Made by a program: the position numbers and the translations under genes. The notes below the pieces were generated by a model. That model was not told where the DNA came from and did not search any database. It saw only the letters and a program-made list of their open reading frames with translations. This document shows positions 30,860 through 38,140 of a DNA stretch of 38,140 bases, piece by piece; positions within the stretch are counted from its first letter, which is position 1, and every line of letters begins with the position of its first letter. This DNA comes from an uncultured Eubacterium sp. (GTDB lineage Bacteria > Bacillota > Clostridia > Lachnospirales > Lachnospiraceae): assembly GCA_910577295.1 (NCBI GenBank), contig CAJTLS010000024.1, forward strand, positions 1 through 38,140, written 5' to 3'.

Positions 30860-31885
30860 TTGAAGGAGATAGAAGTTTCAGGTTATGAACCATTTGTGGA
30901 AGAAATCAAAGACTTGATACATAAAAAGCAGTATCAAGTTTTGAAATTCATAAATGCAGAAACTATCAATTTATATTGGGAAATAGGCGAAGAAATCCAT
31001 CGGCAACAGGAAGAAAACGGATGGGGAAAGTCCATTGTTGAGGTATTATCAAAAGAGTTACAAAAGGAATTTCCAGGAGCAAAAGGATATTCTGCGGCAA
31101 ATCTTTGGAGAATGCGGAACTTTTATTTAAATTATTGCGATTCTGAAAAACTCGCACCACTGGTGCGAGAAATTAGCTGGAGCAATAATGTTGTCATCAT
31201 GGAAAAGTGCAAAGATGACTTGCAAAGAGAGTTTTATATCCAGATGACAAAGCGTTATGGATGGACAAAACGCATTTTGACAAATTTTATTGAGGCACAG
31301 ATCTATGAAAAATATCTGTCAAATCAAACGAATTTTGATATGACGTTGCCAGAGGAACGTAAAGTTCAAGCGAAACTGGCGGTTAAAGATGAATACACAT
31401 TTGACTTTGCAGAACTTTCGCCAGAGTATTCTGAGCATGAGCTGGAAATGCAGTTAGTAAATAATGTCCGGGCATTTCTGATAGAACTGGGTGGAGATTT
31501 TACATTCATTGGAAACCAATATCACTTGGTTGTTGGAAGTAGGGATATCTATATTGACCTTTTACTTTTTCATAGAAGATTGAGAAGTTTGGTAGCAATA
31601 GAGTTGAAAATAGGAGAGTTTGAGGCAGAGTATGCTGGTAAAATGCAGTTGTATTTGACTGCGTTGGACGAGCAGGTAAAATTACCAGACGAAAATCCTT
31701 CAATTGGTATTATTATCTGTAAAAGTAAAGATAAGACATTTGTGGAATATGCGTTGAAACAATCTAATGTGCCGATTGGAGTGGCAACGTATCAGTTGAG
31801 TAAGTCATTGCCAGAGGGGATGCGGGAGATGTTGCCAGAACCGGAGGAGATTGTGAAGAGGTTAAGGATATTTGAGGAGAAATAG
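30860..31885 (+). CDS. DUF1016 / YhcG-type PDDEXK nuclease-domain protein
   Basis: A 341-residue protein starting at TTG with GGAGG 7 bases upstream. The N-terminal DUF1016 domain (about residues 8-165) contains YWEIGEEIHRQQ and the family motif LAPLVREISWSNNVVIM (about 98-114). The C-terminal domain (about 190-335) is a PD-(D/E)xK nuclease fold with D233 in DIYIDLLLFHRR and E248-L-K250 in VAIELKIGEF. These proteins are widespread, often beside restriction or other defence and mobile genes, and are thought to cut DNA, but their role is not settled. It is AT-richer than its neighbours and sits next to a decayed CAT fragment, consistent with acquired DNA. Confidence 0.88.
   Translation: MKEIEVSGYEPFVEEIKDLIHKKQYQVLKFINAETINLYWEIGEEIHRQQEENGWGKSIVEVLSKELQKEFPGAKGYSAANLWRMRNFYLNYCDSEKLAPLVREISWSNNVVIMEKCKDDLQREFYIQMTKRYGWTKRILTNFIEAQIYEKYLSNQTNFDMTLPEERKVQAKLAVKDEYTFDFAELSPEYSEHELEMQLVNNVRAFLIELGGDFTFIGNQYHLVVGSRDIYIDLLLFHRRLRSLVAIELKIGEFEAEYAGKMQLYLTALDEQVKLPDENPSIGIIICKSKDKTFVEYALKQSNVPIGVATYQLSKSLPEGMREMLPEPEEIVKRLRIFEEK
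31151..31169. repeat. Second copy of the palindrome, inside the DUF1016 gene
   Basis: CTCGCACCA and TGGTGCGAG around a central C, identical to the inner 9-bp arms of the upstream palindrome. It encodes codons L98 to R103 (LAPLVR) of the nuclease, so part of its conservation reflects the protein motif. Confidence 0.8.
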
Positions 31886-32054
31886 CTTAAGACATAAAGT
31901 AAACTTGCCGAGAGAGTAGAAATCATTATATAGTAAAGCGATAATATCAAAAACTACATATTTGTTGTACTAGCATAACAAAGACAAGCATATAGTATAC
32001 CAATATTTCAGTTTGATGCGGGATACCGTTCCCGATGAAGAAATGGGGGAAAAC

Positions 32055-33008
32055 ATGAATAACTATATGCGCATAATGATTTATCTGAGGACAAAAGAAG
32101 ATACCAATCAGACAGCGGGATATTTACGTTTAGAGAGAAAAGGAGGATATCTCTTTTTCTCTCTCGTGTTGACGGGAACGGTCGTGCCGGCCGGATGTCC
32201 GATTTATATCGTATATGACAAGGAGGGCAGGCAGCAGCGTTATTGCGTAGGATATACGAGTGAGACGGAGAATAGTGAGGGGCGCATACTGCTGTCGCAA
32301 CTGCCACACAGAGAATGTGAAACAAAAGTATACGGAGCCTTGATTGGCACGGAGGAGAGCTATCTGACGGGAACAGTCAATTCACAATTTGAACTGCCGG
32401 TGTGGCAGCAGGAAATGCCGCCGGAGGAGGAGATTGTGCAGGAGCAGGAAATTTCGCCGGAGGAAGAAACCGTGCAGGAGCAGGAAATGCTGCCGGAGGA
32501 GGAGATTGTGCGGGAGCAGGAAATGCCGCCGGAGGAAGAAATCGTGCAGGAGCAGGAAGCGCCGCCGGAGGAGGAGATTGTGCAGGAGCAGGAAATGCCG
32601 CCGGAGGAAGAAATCGTGCAGGAGCAGGAAGCGCCGCCAGAGGCCGAAAAATCCCTACAGGGGCAGGAAATGCCGAAAAAAGATGTTTCGCAGGAGCCTC
32701 CCATCTTTGAGGATGATGAACTGGTTTGGTGCCGCCGGATTCATCCGGCTGAAATATCCGGTATGCATCCGGCCGAGTGGTATTTAGTGGCTAATTCCTT
32801 TTTGCTTCAGGGGTATTACAATTATCACCATCTGATTTATGCATCGGATGGGAAAAAGATATATGTCGGTGTTCCGGGGCAGTATTACCGAAGAGAAATA
32901 TATATGGCGAAACGTTTTGGCTTTCCCATTTTTAAGGGCAGGCGAAAGAAATCAATCAGTATAGGTGACTTCGGATATTGGTTACGCGAGGTCAGGAAAG
33001 ATGTGTAG
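32055..33008 (+). CDS. Glu/Pro-rich repeat protein with conserved Lachnospiraceae-type C-terminal domain
   Basis: A 317-residue protein. An N-terminal domain (about residues 1-115) begins MNNYMRIMIYLRTKE. A low-complexity stretch of six 12-residue units of the EMPPEEEIVQEQ type plus a partial seventh follows (about 120-205). A C-terminal domain (about 220-317) contains HPAEWYLVANSFLLQGYYNY, YVGVPGQYYRRE and FGFPIFKG. I have seen this C-terminal pattern in hypothetical Lachnospiraceae proteins, possibly DUF6128, without known function. I chose ATG 32055 behind a GGGGGA site; ATGs at 32016 and 32043 are in frame. tadA starts 2 bases after the stop. There is no signal peptide. Confidence 0.65.
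   Translation: MNNYMRIMIYLRTKEDTNQTAGYLRLERKGGYLFFSLVLTGTVVPAGCPIYIVYDKEGRQQRYCVGYTSETENSEGRILLSQLPHRECETKVYGALIGTEESYLTGTVNSQFELPVWQQEMPPEEEIVQEQEISPEEETVQEQEMLPEEEIVREQEMPPEEEIVQEQEAPPEEEIVQEQEMPPEEEIVQEQEAPPEAEKSLQGQEMPKKDVSQEPPIFEDDELVWCRRIHPAEISGMHPAEWYLVANSFLLQGYYNYHHLIYASDGKKIYVGVPGQYYRREIYMAKRFGFPIFKGRRKKSISIGDFGYWLREVRKDV
32412..32627 (+). repeat. Six tandem 36-bp repeats within the Glu/Pro-rich gene
   Basis: Six in-frame 36-base units encode 12-residue repeats. Codon choice alternates strictly: units 1, 3 and 5 use GAGGAGGAGATT, while units 2, 4 and 6 use GAGGAAGAAA[TC]C. The array therefore grew as a 72-base double unit. A degenerate seventh unit follows. Confidence 0.9.
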
Positions 33009-33010
33009 GA

Positions 33011-33475
33011 ATGACGCAGGATGAAAAATATATGAGACAGGCAATTTTGCAGGCAAAGAAAGCATATGCAAACGAAGAGACACCAATTGGATGTGTCATT
33101 GTATATGAGGATAAAATTATAGCGCGCGGATACAATAAGAGGAACCGGAAAAAAAACACACTGGCACATGCGGAACTGCTTGCCATCAATAAGGCAAGCC
33201 GTGTCATGGGGGACTGGCGGCTGGAAGGGTGTACGATGTATGTGACACTCGAGCCATGTCCGATGTGTGCCGGTGCAATCGTACAGGCGCGCATTCCAAG
33301 GGTAGTAATCGGCAGCATGAATCCGAAAGCGGGGTGCGCGGGTTCCGTAATGAATTTGCTGCAAACCGACGGTTTTAACCATCAGGCGGAACTGACGACA
33401 GGCGTTCTGAAAGAGGAATGCAGTATGCTGATGAGTCAATTCTTTCAAGAATTGCGACAAAAGAGAAAAGGTTAA
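33011..33475 (+). CDS. tadA: tRNA-specific adenosine deaminase
   Basis: A 154-residue zinc deaminase that converts A34 to inosine in tRNA-Arg(ACG). The zinc and catalytic motifs are HAE (about residues 57-59) and PCPMCAGA (about 87-94). GDWRLEGCTMYVTLEPCPMC and KAGCAGSVMNLL are conserved TadA blocks. ATG 33011 lies 2 bases after the previous stop, so translation is probably coupled; the in-frame ORF reaching 32978 overlaps the upstream gene. It lies directly before the SRP RNA gene, a common Firmicutes order. Confidence 0.94.
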   Translation: MTQDEKYMRQAILQAKKAYANEETPIGCVIVYEDKIIARGYNKRNRKKNTLAHAELLAINKASRVMGDWRLEGCTMYVTLEPCPMCAGAIVQARIPRVVIGSMNPKAGCAGSVMNLLQTDGFNHQAELTTGVLKEECSMLMSQFFQELRQKRKG

Positions 33476-33476
33476 G

Positions 33477-33505
33477 TTGACATGTACCGCAAAAACAGAT
33501 ATAAT
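33477..33505 (+). promoter_or_regulatory. Perfect consensus promoter of the SRP RNA gene
   Basis: TTGACA (33477-33482), exactly 17 bases, TATAAT (33500-33505), starting 2 bases after the tadA stop. A full-consensus promoter fits a highly expressed stable RNA. Confidence 0.9.
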
Positions 33506-33520
33506 CAACAATGTAAATTT

Positions 33521-33783
33521 CCGTGCAACTGGGGAGTTAGCGGTGCCCTGAACCTGCAATCCGCTATAGCAGGAGTGTTGCCCTGTCGAGGGCCTTTTGA
33601 CGGAGAGCCGGCCGGAGTAAGTGGCGATGACGCTTGGGTCTTGCGCAACAGGAACTTGCGAACCGTGTCAGGTCAGGAATGAAGCAGCACTAAGCAAACT
33701 TTTCTGTGTGACGCGAGGGCGCCTGAGCCGAGTTTACTGCTTCGGTAACGTCTCTGGATTTTGGTTCGACACAGGGTGCACGG
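33521..33783 (+). ncRNA. ffs: Signal recognition particle RNA, large bacterial type
   Basis: About 263 bases, transcribed from the perfect promoter just upstream. The conserved helix 8 core GTCAGGTCAGGAATGAAGCAGC (about 33668-33689; shown here in part as GTCAGG..GAAGCAGC) has the GGAA tetraloop that binds Ffh. The ends pair: CCGTGCA (33521-33527) with TGCACGG (33777-33783). The long 5' part (about 33540-33640) can form the Alu-like domain typical of Firmicutes large SRP RNA. It scaffolds Ffh for co-translational membrane targeting. The ends are estimated from pairing; transcription probably starts near 33512. No dnaX follows, unlike many relatives. Confidence 0.9.
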
Positions 33784-33861
33784 ATTTTCAATCATAAACA
33801 GGATAAATGTGAGAATAAACTGTATGTGAGACCGCCGGATTAGATAGGCAGAGGTGTAATT

Positions 33862-36165
33862 ATGTTAGAAAATCTTGTAATAAACGGAAAGAATCCGGTT
33901 CCAAAGGGAACGGTAATATATGAAAAGGGACAGCCGCTTCAGTCGGTTGGGCTTATATTAAAAGGCCGTGTTGTTGTGGATGGCGATGGCGTGCACACAA
34001 CGCTCAGTTCAGGAAACTTTTTGGGAATGTGTGATGTAATGCAGGGGAAACATTCCTTTACTTTTGTTGCGTTAGATGATTGTGTGATATACGGACTGCC
34101 GATTACCGAGCAGAAACAAGCGGGCCTCCTGTTGGATGAAAAGCCACAATATCGGGGGCTTTTAATTACGTCCGTCAATTTTTTTTATCAGGATATCGTG
34201 AGCGGATATATGGCGATTAAGCAGCAGGCAGAATCGTTATTGCAGTTTGTCAGCGAGACATATCAAAACTATTTGCAGGCAGCGGAGAAAAATGGTCTTG
34301 TACCAGAGACGATATCTGCGATAGAGACGCTGCAGCAACAGGCGGAGCAGAAGCCATTTCTGCCTGAGCGGCTGACTTATTTTATGCAGTGCTGCCGGAT
34401 TCCGATAGAAGCGCAGAGAAATTATTACGGGGCGAATGCCTATGTTGCAAAAAGCTATTTTCAGGAACAATGTAAAGTACTGCCGGATTTATTAGCGGCA
34501 TGTCATACATCGACGGATTTGCTCAAAAAGTTGTTTAACGTTATGATTATGGGAGAAAGAAATCTGTTTTCTCTTGTTTCCCACATGATTCTTGGCCTGA
34601 AAAAGGCGGGACAGAACGATGAGCAGCTAAGCGCCATGTTAGATAAAATTCTGGAAAATATCAATGATTCGGAAAAGGTATTGTTAGACAAGGCGGGCTG
34701 CGACATGAATCTTGACCGCATGCGTATGGAAGAGACTTATTTTGCCCTTCTGTCTGATGAAGTGGTCGAAATAGAAGAATATAGTCCAGATGATTTAAAA
34801 CTGCTGGATAACTCGCTGCAGCAGATTATTGATTATGCTCCAGTGCATGGACGCGTGGCAGAAGAATTTACCGAGGTAATAGAGAAATTTGGGAAGCTGT
34901 CGGATCCGTTTGTCAAGAATCCGGAAGCAGGCGCTCTCCGCAAAAAGATTTCCTCGTTGTATTTTGAGTTATATGAAGCGGTGTTAAAGAAGAGTTTTGA
35001 CGACCCGCAGATGCCTACGGCGGTGCGGTTATTTCTCCGTTTTGGCTATGTCAGCGAACAGCTCCTGACAGAAGAAGAGCTGCAGATGCTGTTGTCGTTT
35101 CCAGAATTTTCGGACGAGGAGATGGAGCATCGCGTTTACACTTTGCCGGAGTGGTTATATGAAATATACAAAATGCGCAAAAATCCATCCAAAAACGAAT
35201 TTGATATGGACTATGAAGAAGATTTGCGCGTGAAGCTTCAGGAGCATAAGATTACGGAGCAGGAGCATAAGAAAGCAATGGAAGATGGCGAACAGCGCCT
35301 GCACTTTGAGATAGATAACCTGTATCGTTATGCCGACCGCCTGTTAAATGGAAATATATCCGCCTTTGTGCCGATATTGTGTTCCGGCGGCATATTTAAT
35401 AAATTGAACAACACGTTTGTAACGCCGATGGTTATCAATCAAACAGTAAATAAAATAGAAAAAATTGATTATTCTATTTTTTATCGGGAGCATTTTGAGG
35501 CCTATGAAGAGGCGGGCTTAAACCGTCTGGAAGTGATTGAGCGATATACGCCGGAGTTCATCCTCTTTCCAGTCTATGGCCGCAACGGTCTGATGTGGCA
35601 GGATTTGGAGGGCCGCAATAAAAGTTCGCATGCCCGAATTTTATTGCCATCCTTTATGGAGCAGGATTTATCGGGCGTACTATTGAAGATGATGGCGCAC
35701 TACCGCTGGGAGCGCTGCCGCACGGAGATGGGAGCGCAATGGAACAACTTCCGCTATCCTTCGCTGACAAGTGAATATACGGATTATCTGCAATTTTATA
35801 AAAAGAACAACGAGCTGACGCCTGACCGGAGGGAAAAGGTGAAAGCGCAGCTTCAACAGTGTAATAATAAGTATCGCGATGTATTTACGAAAGATTATCA
35901 GGATTGGATTTTGCGCGAAGCTGCAGGCGCATTGAAACTCAACCGTGTGGCGCGGGAAATTATGTACACATATTGTCCGCTGTCACAGTCAGTAGCTAAA
36001 GACTTGTTAGAGCAGACAGCATACAAAGACGCCGCCAGACGTTTTATGGTTGAACATGGTAAGAAAGAGAAGGCATTCCAGTCATCGCTACGGAGATTTG
36101 AAAAAGCAAATGTAGAAATACCAGAAGAGGTAGAGCAGACCAGACGTTATATGATGGAATCGTAA
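33862..36165 (+). CDS. Large cyclic-nucleotide-binding-domain protein of unknown function
   Basis: A 767-residue soluble protein. Residues about 8-100 form a cNMP-binding/CRP-type beta roll (VPKGTVIYEKGQPLQSVGLI, ILKGRVVV, FLGMCDVMQGKHSF, CVIYGLP). I see no clear phosphate-binding cassette with the usual RxA, so it may bind another ligand. Residues about 110-350 are almost all helical, and 380-760 form an uncharacterised domain with NISAFVPILCSGGIFNKLNN and HYRWERCRTEMGAQWNNFRYPS as distinctive stretches. There is no HTH, membrane span or signal peptide, so it is not a CRP-type regulator. It lies 13 bases before the TPR/pseudo-AAA gene and is probably co-translated with it. Confidence 0.7.
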   Translation: MLENLVINGKNPVPKGTVIYEKGQPLQSVGLILKGRVVVDGDGVHTTLSSGNFLGMCDVMQGKHSFTFVALDDCVIYGLPITEQKQAGLLLDEKPQYRGLLITSVNFFYQDIVSGYMAIKQQAESLLQFVSETYQNYLQAAEKNGLVPETISAIETLQQQAEQKPFLPERLTYFMQCCRIPIEAQRNYYGANAYVAKSYFQEQCKVLPDLLAACHTSTDLLKKLFNVMIMGERNLFSLVSHMILGLKKAGQNDEQLSAMLDKILENINDSEKVLLDKAGCDMNLDRMRMEETYFALLSDEVVEIEEYSPDDLKLLDNSLQQIIDYAPVHGRVAEEFTEVIEKFGKLSDPFVKNPEAGALRKKISSLYFELYEAVLKKSFDDPQMPTAVRLFLRFGYVSEQLLTEEELQMLLSFPEFSDEEMEHRVYTLPEWLYEIYKMRKNPSKNEFDMDYEEDLRVKLQEHKITEQEHKKAMEDGEQRLHFEIDNLYRYADRLLNGNISAFVPILCSGGIFNKLNNTFVTPMVINQTVNKIEKIDYSIFYREHFEAYEEAGLNRLEVIERYTPEFILFPVYGRNGLMWQDLEGRNKSSHARILLPSFMEQDLSGVLLKMMAHYRWERCRTEMGAQWNNFRYPSLTSEYTDYLQFYKKNNELTPDRREKVKAQLQQCNNKYRDVFTKDYQDWILREAAGALKLNRVAREIMYTYCPLSQSVAKDLLEQTAYKDAARRFMVEHGKKEKAFQSSLRRFEKANVEIPEEVEQTRRYMMES

Positions 36166-36178
36166 GGAGCAAAAGAAC

Positions 36179-37471
36179 ATGGCGAAAAGGCGAGAGAGGG
36201 TACGCCAGTGCAGACAGATTCGGGAATTGATTCAGGAAAATAAGTACACAAAAGCGCTGGAGTTGATTGACGAGCTTCCTCTTGAAGAGGTTGGTTCGTT
36301 GGATGACTTATATCTGTATGCGGAGATGTATGAAAAAGCAGAGCATATGGATAAGAAAAAGCAGATTTATTATATGATATATGAGCGGACAAAATCTCGT
36401 CATGTGCTGAACAAGCTGCTACGCCTTGTCATCCGCATGGGTGATATGGAAGAGGCAAAAGAATTATATTTTACTTATGAGATGCAGGGGAAAACAACAC
36501 TGGACACGTATGAACTCCGCTATCTTGTGGCGAAAGCGGAGGGAGAGCCGAGAAGCCGGCTAATCGAAATTCTGGAAGAGCTGAAACGAGAAGAGTATAC
36601 GGAAGAGTGGGGTTTTCAGCTTGCCCGCCTGTATGAACTAGAGGGGATGCGCGACAAATGTATCGCAGAATGCAAACGCCTGAAACTGTGGTTTGGGGAA
36701 GGAAAGATTGTCGACAAAGCGGTTGCGCTGCAAAAGCGCTGTGAAGACCCTGCTTGGGAACCGCCGTCGGAAGAAGAGATTCCGGAACCGGAAGAGCCGG
36801 ACTTGCAGGAGATGGCTGCCTACGCGGCACCGGCAGTTGCCGTTACCGAGATGGAAGAGCTGCCGGAAAATCCATCCTTTGATGAGCAGGAGACAGAGCG
36901 GGAAGAAGTATTGTCGGAACTGCCGCCCATCACAGAAGCAGTGTCCGAACCGGTTGTTGTCAAAAAGGCAGAACCGACGAAACGTCCCGAAAGGAAACCG
37001 GAGCAGAGAACAGAACTGCCGGAGGAAGAGGAGTCGGAAGACATTTCCCAGCGTGGCATTCGTTACCGCACACTCAAAAGTGTGATTCGCCGTTTGCGTC
37101 GTAGTGAGGACAAGCCTCATTTTGTTTTTGCCGGAGGGGAAGAGCGCATTACGTTGGCGGTTGCCAAACGCGTAACGAAAGAGCTGAATCAGGCAGGATA
37201 TGTTGTAACGCATAGTATAGCGAAGATTAGCGCCGAAAAACTGAATCAGATTGATTTGGCTTCGCAGATGGATAAAATACGGGGAGGCTGTATGCTTGTG
37301 TTAAGCGCGCCGGAAATGAGTGAAAAAACGGTACGGGATTTATTGGAAGTCGTAAAAAACGAGGAAGAGAAGTTTGTCGTCATGTTATCCGGCCCGTTTG
37401 ATGAAATGGATTGTTTTCTGGAAATTTATCCGGAACTGTCGAACGTTCTTACTTATAAAGTGAGAATGTAA
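36179..37471 (+). CDS. Helical-repeat protein with a C-terminal degenerate AAA+-like domain
   Basis: A 430-residue protein in three parts. Residues 1-190 are TPR-like helical repeats (KYTKALELIDELPLEE, DLYLYAEMYEKAEHMDKKKQ, AKELYFTYEMQGKTTL). Residues about 195-285 are an acidic, Pro-rich linker. Residues about 300-430 follow the order of CbxX/SpoVK-type AAA+ ATPases: HFVFAGGEERITLAVAKRV (from H314), DLASQMDKIRGGCMLVLSA (about 358-377), then VVMLSGPFDEMDCFLEIYP. The P-loop Gly-Lys-Thr is absent (GGEERIT) and the Walker B acids are replaced (MLVLSAPE), so it should not hydrolyse ATP. The AAA comparison is by eye. AAGGAG precedes the ATG. Its role is probably scaffolding. Confidence 0.65.
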   Translation: MAKRRERVRQCRQIRELIQENKYTKALELIDELPLEEVGSLDDLYLYAEMYEKAEHMDKKKQIYYMIYERTKSRHVLNKLLRLVIRMGDMEEAKELYFTYEMQGKTTLDTYELRYLVAKAEGEPRSRLIEILEELKREEYTEEWGFQLARLYELEGMRDKCIAECKRLKLWFGEGKIVDKAVALQKRCEDPAWEPPSEEEIPEPEEPDLQEMAAYAAPAVAVTEMEELPENPSFDEQETEREEVLSELPPITEAVSEPVVVKKAEPTKRPERKPEQRTELPEEEESEDISQRGIRYRTLKSVIRRLRRSEDKPHFVFAGGEERITLAVAKRVTKELNQAGYVVTHSIAKISAEKLNQIDLASQMDKIRGGCMLVLSAPEMSEKTVRDLLEVVKNEEEKFVVMLSGPFDEMDCFLEIYPELSNVLTYKVRM

Positions 37472-37508
37472 CGGCGACGGTATATTGTGCAGGGAAAGGA
37501 ATCGACAG

Positions 37509-38075
37509 ATGAATAAGAAACAGGTTTGGAAACCGGGCAATATGCTGTATCCGGTGCCGGCAGTAATGGTAAGCTGCGGCGATGCCACAGGCAAAAAGAA
37601 TATAATTACGGTAGCGTGGACAGGAACGATTTGTTCCGATCCTGCAATGGTTTCGATTTCCGTACGTCCAGAGAGATTTTCGTACTCTATGATAGAAGAG
37701 ACAGGCGAGTTTGTGATTAACTTAACGACAAAGGAACTTACCTTTGCCACAGATTGGTGCGGAGTAAAATCTGGACGGGACGTAGATAAATTTGCGGCAA
37801 TGAATCTGACTCCCGCTAAGGGACATGCACTGGACTATGCACCGATTATTGAAGAGAGTCCGGTGAATATTGAATGCCGTGTTACGGAGAAAAAGAAACT
37901 GGGGAGCCATGACATGTTCTTGGCGGAAATTGCGGATGTTATGGTGAGCGAAAAATATATGAATGAGACGGGGAAATTTAATTTGAACGAGACCGGATTG
38001 GTTGCCTATTCACATGGAGAATATTTTTGTTTGGGTGAAAAAATAGGAAAGTTTGGTTATTCTGTTAAAAAATAG
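37509..38075 (+). CDS. Flavin reductase-like (FMN-binding split barrel) protein
   Basis: A 188-residue protein of the flavin-reductase-like family (Flavoredoxin type), probably binding FMN. It begins WKPGNMLYPVPAVMVSCGD and continues with NIITVAWTGTICSDPAMVSISVRPERFSY and GEFVINLTT (cited in parts), the typical FMN-contact regions. The length fits the family. Such proteins reduce flavins or act as small electron carriers in anaerobes. ATG 37509 lies after GGGAAAGGAA; the longer frame from 37485 starts at TTG with no ribosome binding site. It follows the pseudo-AAA gene by 37 bases and may be in the same operon. Confidence 0.88.
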   Translation: MNKKQVWKPGNMLYPVPAVMVSCGDATGKKNIITVAWTGTICSDPAMVSISVRPERFSYSMIEETGEFVINLTTKELTFATDWCGVKSGRDVDKFAAMNLTPAKGHALDYAPIIEESPVNIECRVTEKKKLGSHDMFLAEIADVMVSEKYMNETGKFNLNETGLVAYSHGEYFCLGEKIGKFGYSVKK

Positions 38076-38140
38076 ACTCGAAATATGGTGAAATGAAAAA
38101 GTAACTTCTATCTTGTAAAACTAAATTCTATCCCCAAATG

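Noticed and set aside
31886..32054. Promoter-like boxes before the repeat protein
   Set aside because: TTGTAC and TATAGT are 20 bases apart, too far for a convincing promoter. I saw nothing firmer in this spacer.
32412..32660. CRISPR-like regular repeats
   Set aside because: The units are contiguous and in frame with no unique spacers. They are protein-coding tandem repeats.
32360..32787. Long Ser/Gly/Cys-, Arg/Cys- and Gly/Ala-rich ORFs on both strands across the tandem repeats
   Set aside because: They are shadows created by the 36-base repeat in alternative frames. The frame with two conserved-looking domains on either side is the real one.
36638..37213. Minus-strand 191-codon ORF opposite the pseudo-AAA gene
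   Set aside because: It is rich in Arg, Phe and Leu as expected of the antisense of a Glu/Lys-rich protein, and it has no ribosome binding site.

Overview
The window looks like a chromosomal segment of a low-to-mid GC, spore-forming, anaerobic Firmicute, most likely Lachnospiraceae (Clostridia). The evidence is the gene content: the yaaO/yaaR/holB/ricT/trmN6/rsmI block, spmAB plus a YwmB-like protein, NfnAB (flavin-based bifurcation), a large Firmicutes-type SRP RNA beside tadA, a lipoprotein GH10 xylanase, strong AGGAGG-type ribosome binding sites, and TTGACA/TATAAT promoters. I see no tRNA, rRNA, CRISPR array, transposase or phage gene.

Layout. 1-2.0 kb: two small DUF4190-like membrane proteins flank an Lgt-family protein with a Cys-rich motif. 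2.0-2.9 kb: a YhfC-family membrane protein on the minus strand, diverging from the next block. 3.0-9.2 kb: a housekeeping operon (Orn/Lys/Arg decarboxylase-like, guanylate-kinase-like, YaaR, HolB, RicT, TrmN6, RsmI) resembling the B. subtilis yaaO-rsmI region but with several genes missing or replaced. 9.3-14.0 kb: a secreted transglutaminase, then a compact type IV pilus-like locus (PilC/GspF, four small single-span pilin-like proteins, one PilT-type ATPase). A strong bidirectional terminator separates it from nfnA-nfnB on the minus strand. 16.4-16.8 kb: divergent promoter region with a near-perfect 21-bp palindrome. 16.8-19.7 kb: a translationally coupled acyl-CoA ligase and FabF-type ketosynthase. 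19.8-21.5 kb: YwmB-like protein, SpmA, SpmB (sporulation). 21.5-24.3 kb: BioY behind a BirA-type operator, a serine hydrolase, and an HTH-methyltransferase fusion. 24.3-28.0 kb: a two-subunit ABC exporter whose first half is frameshifted. 28.2-30.6 kb: trpS (minus) diverging from a GH10 xylanase. 30.6-31.9 kb: a degraded chloramphenicol-acetyltransferase-like fragment and a DUF1016/PDDEXK nuclease, the most accessory-looking part. 32.0-38.1 kb: a repeat-containing Glu/Pro-rich protein, tadA, SRP RNA, a large cNMP-binding-domain protein, a partner with helical repeats and what looks like an AAA+ domain lacking its nucleotide-binding motifs, and a flavin reductase-like protein.

The best candidates for an undescribed system are (a) the two-gene unit at 33.9-37.5 kb (cNMP sensor-like protein plus apparent CbxX/SpoVK-type pseudo-AAA protein) and (b) the reduced pilus-like locus at 10.2-14.0 kb, whose pilin-like proteins lack the classical prepilin cleavage motif and whose only ATPase is of PilT type. 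Several intergenic elements also deserve attention: the palindrome before the ligase-ketosynthase pair, a stem-loop-rich spacer before ricT, and a palindrome present both upstream of and inside the DUF1016 gene. All assignments come from reading the sequence and remembered family motifs; no database search was run.
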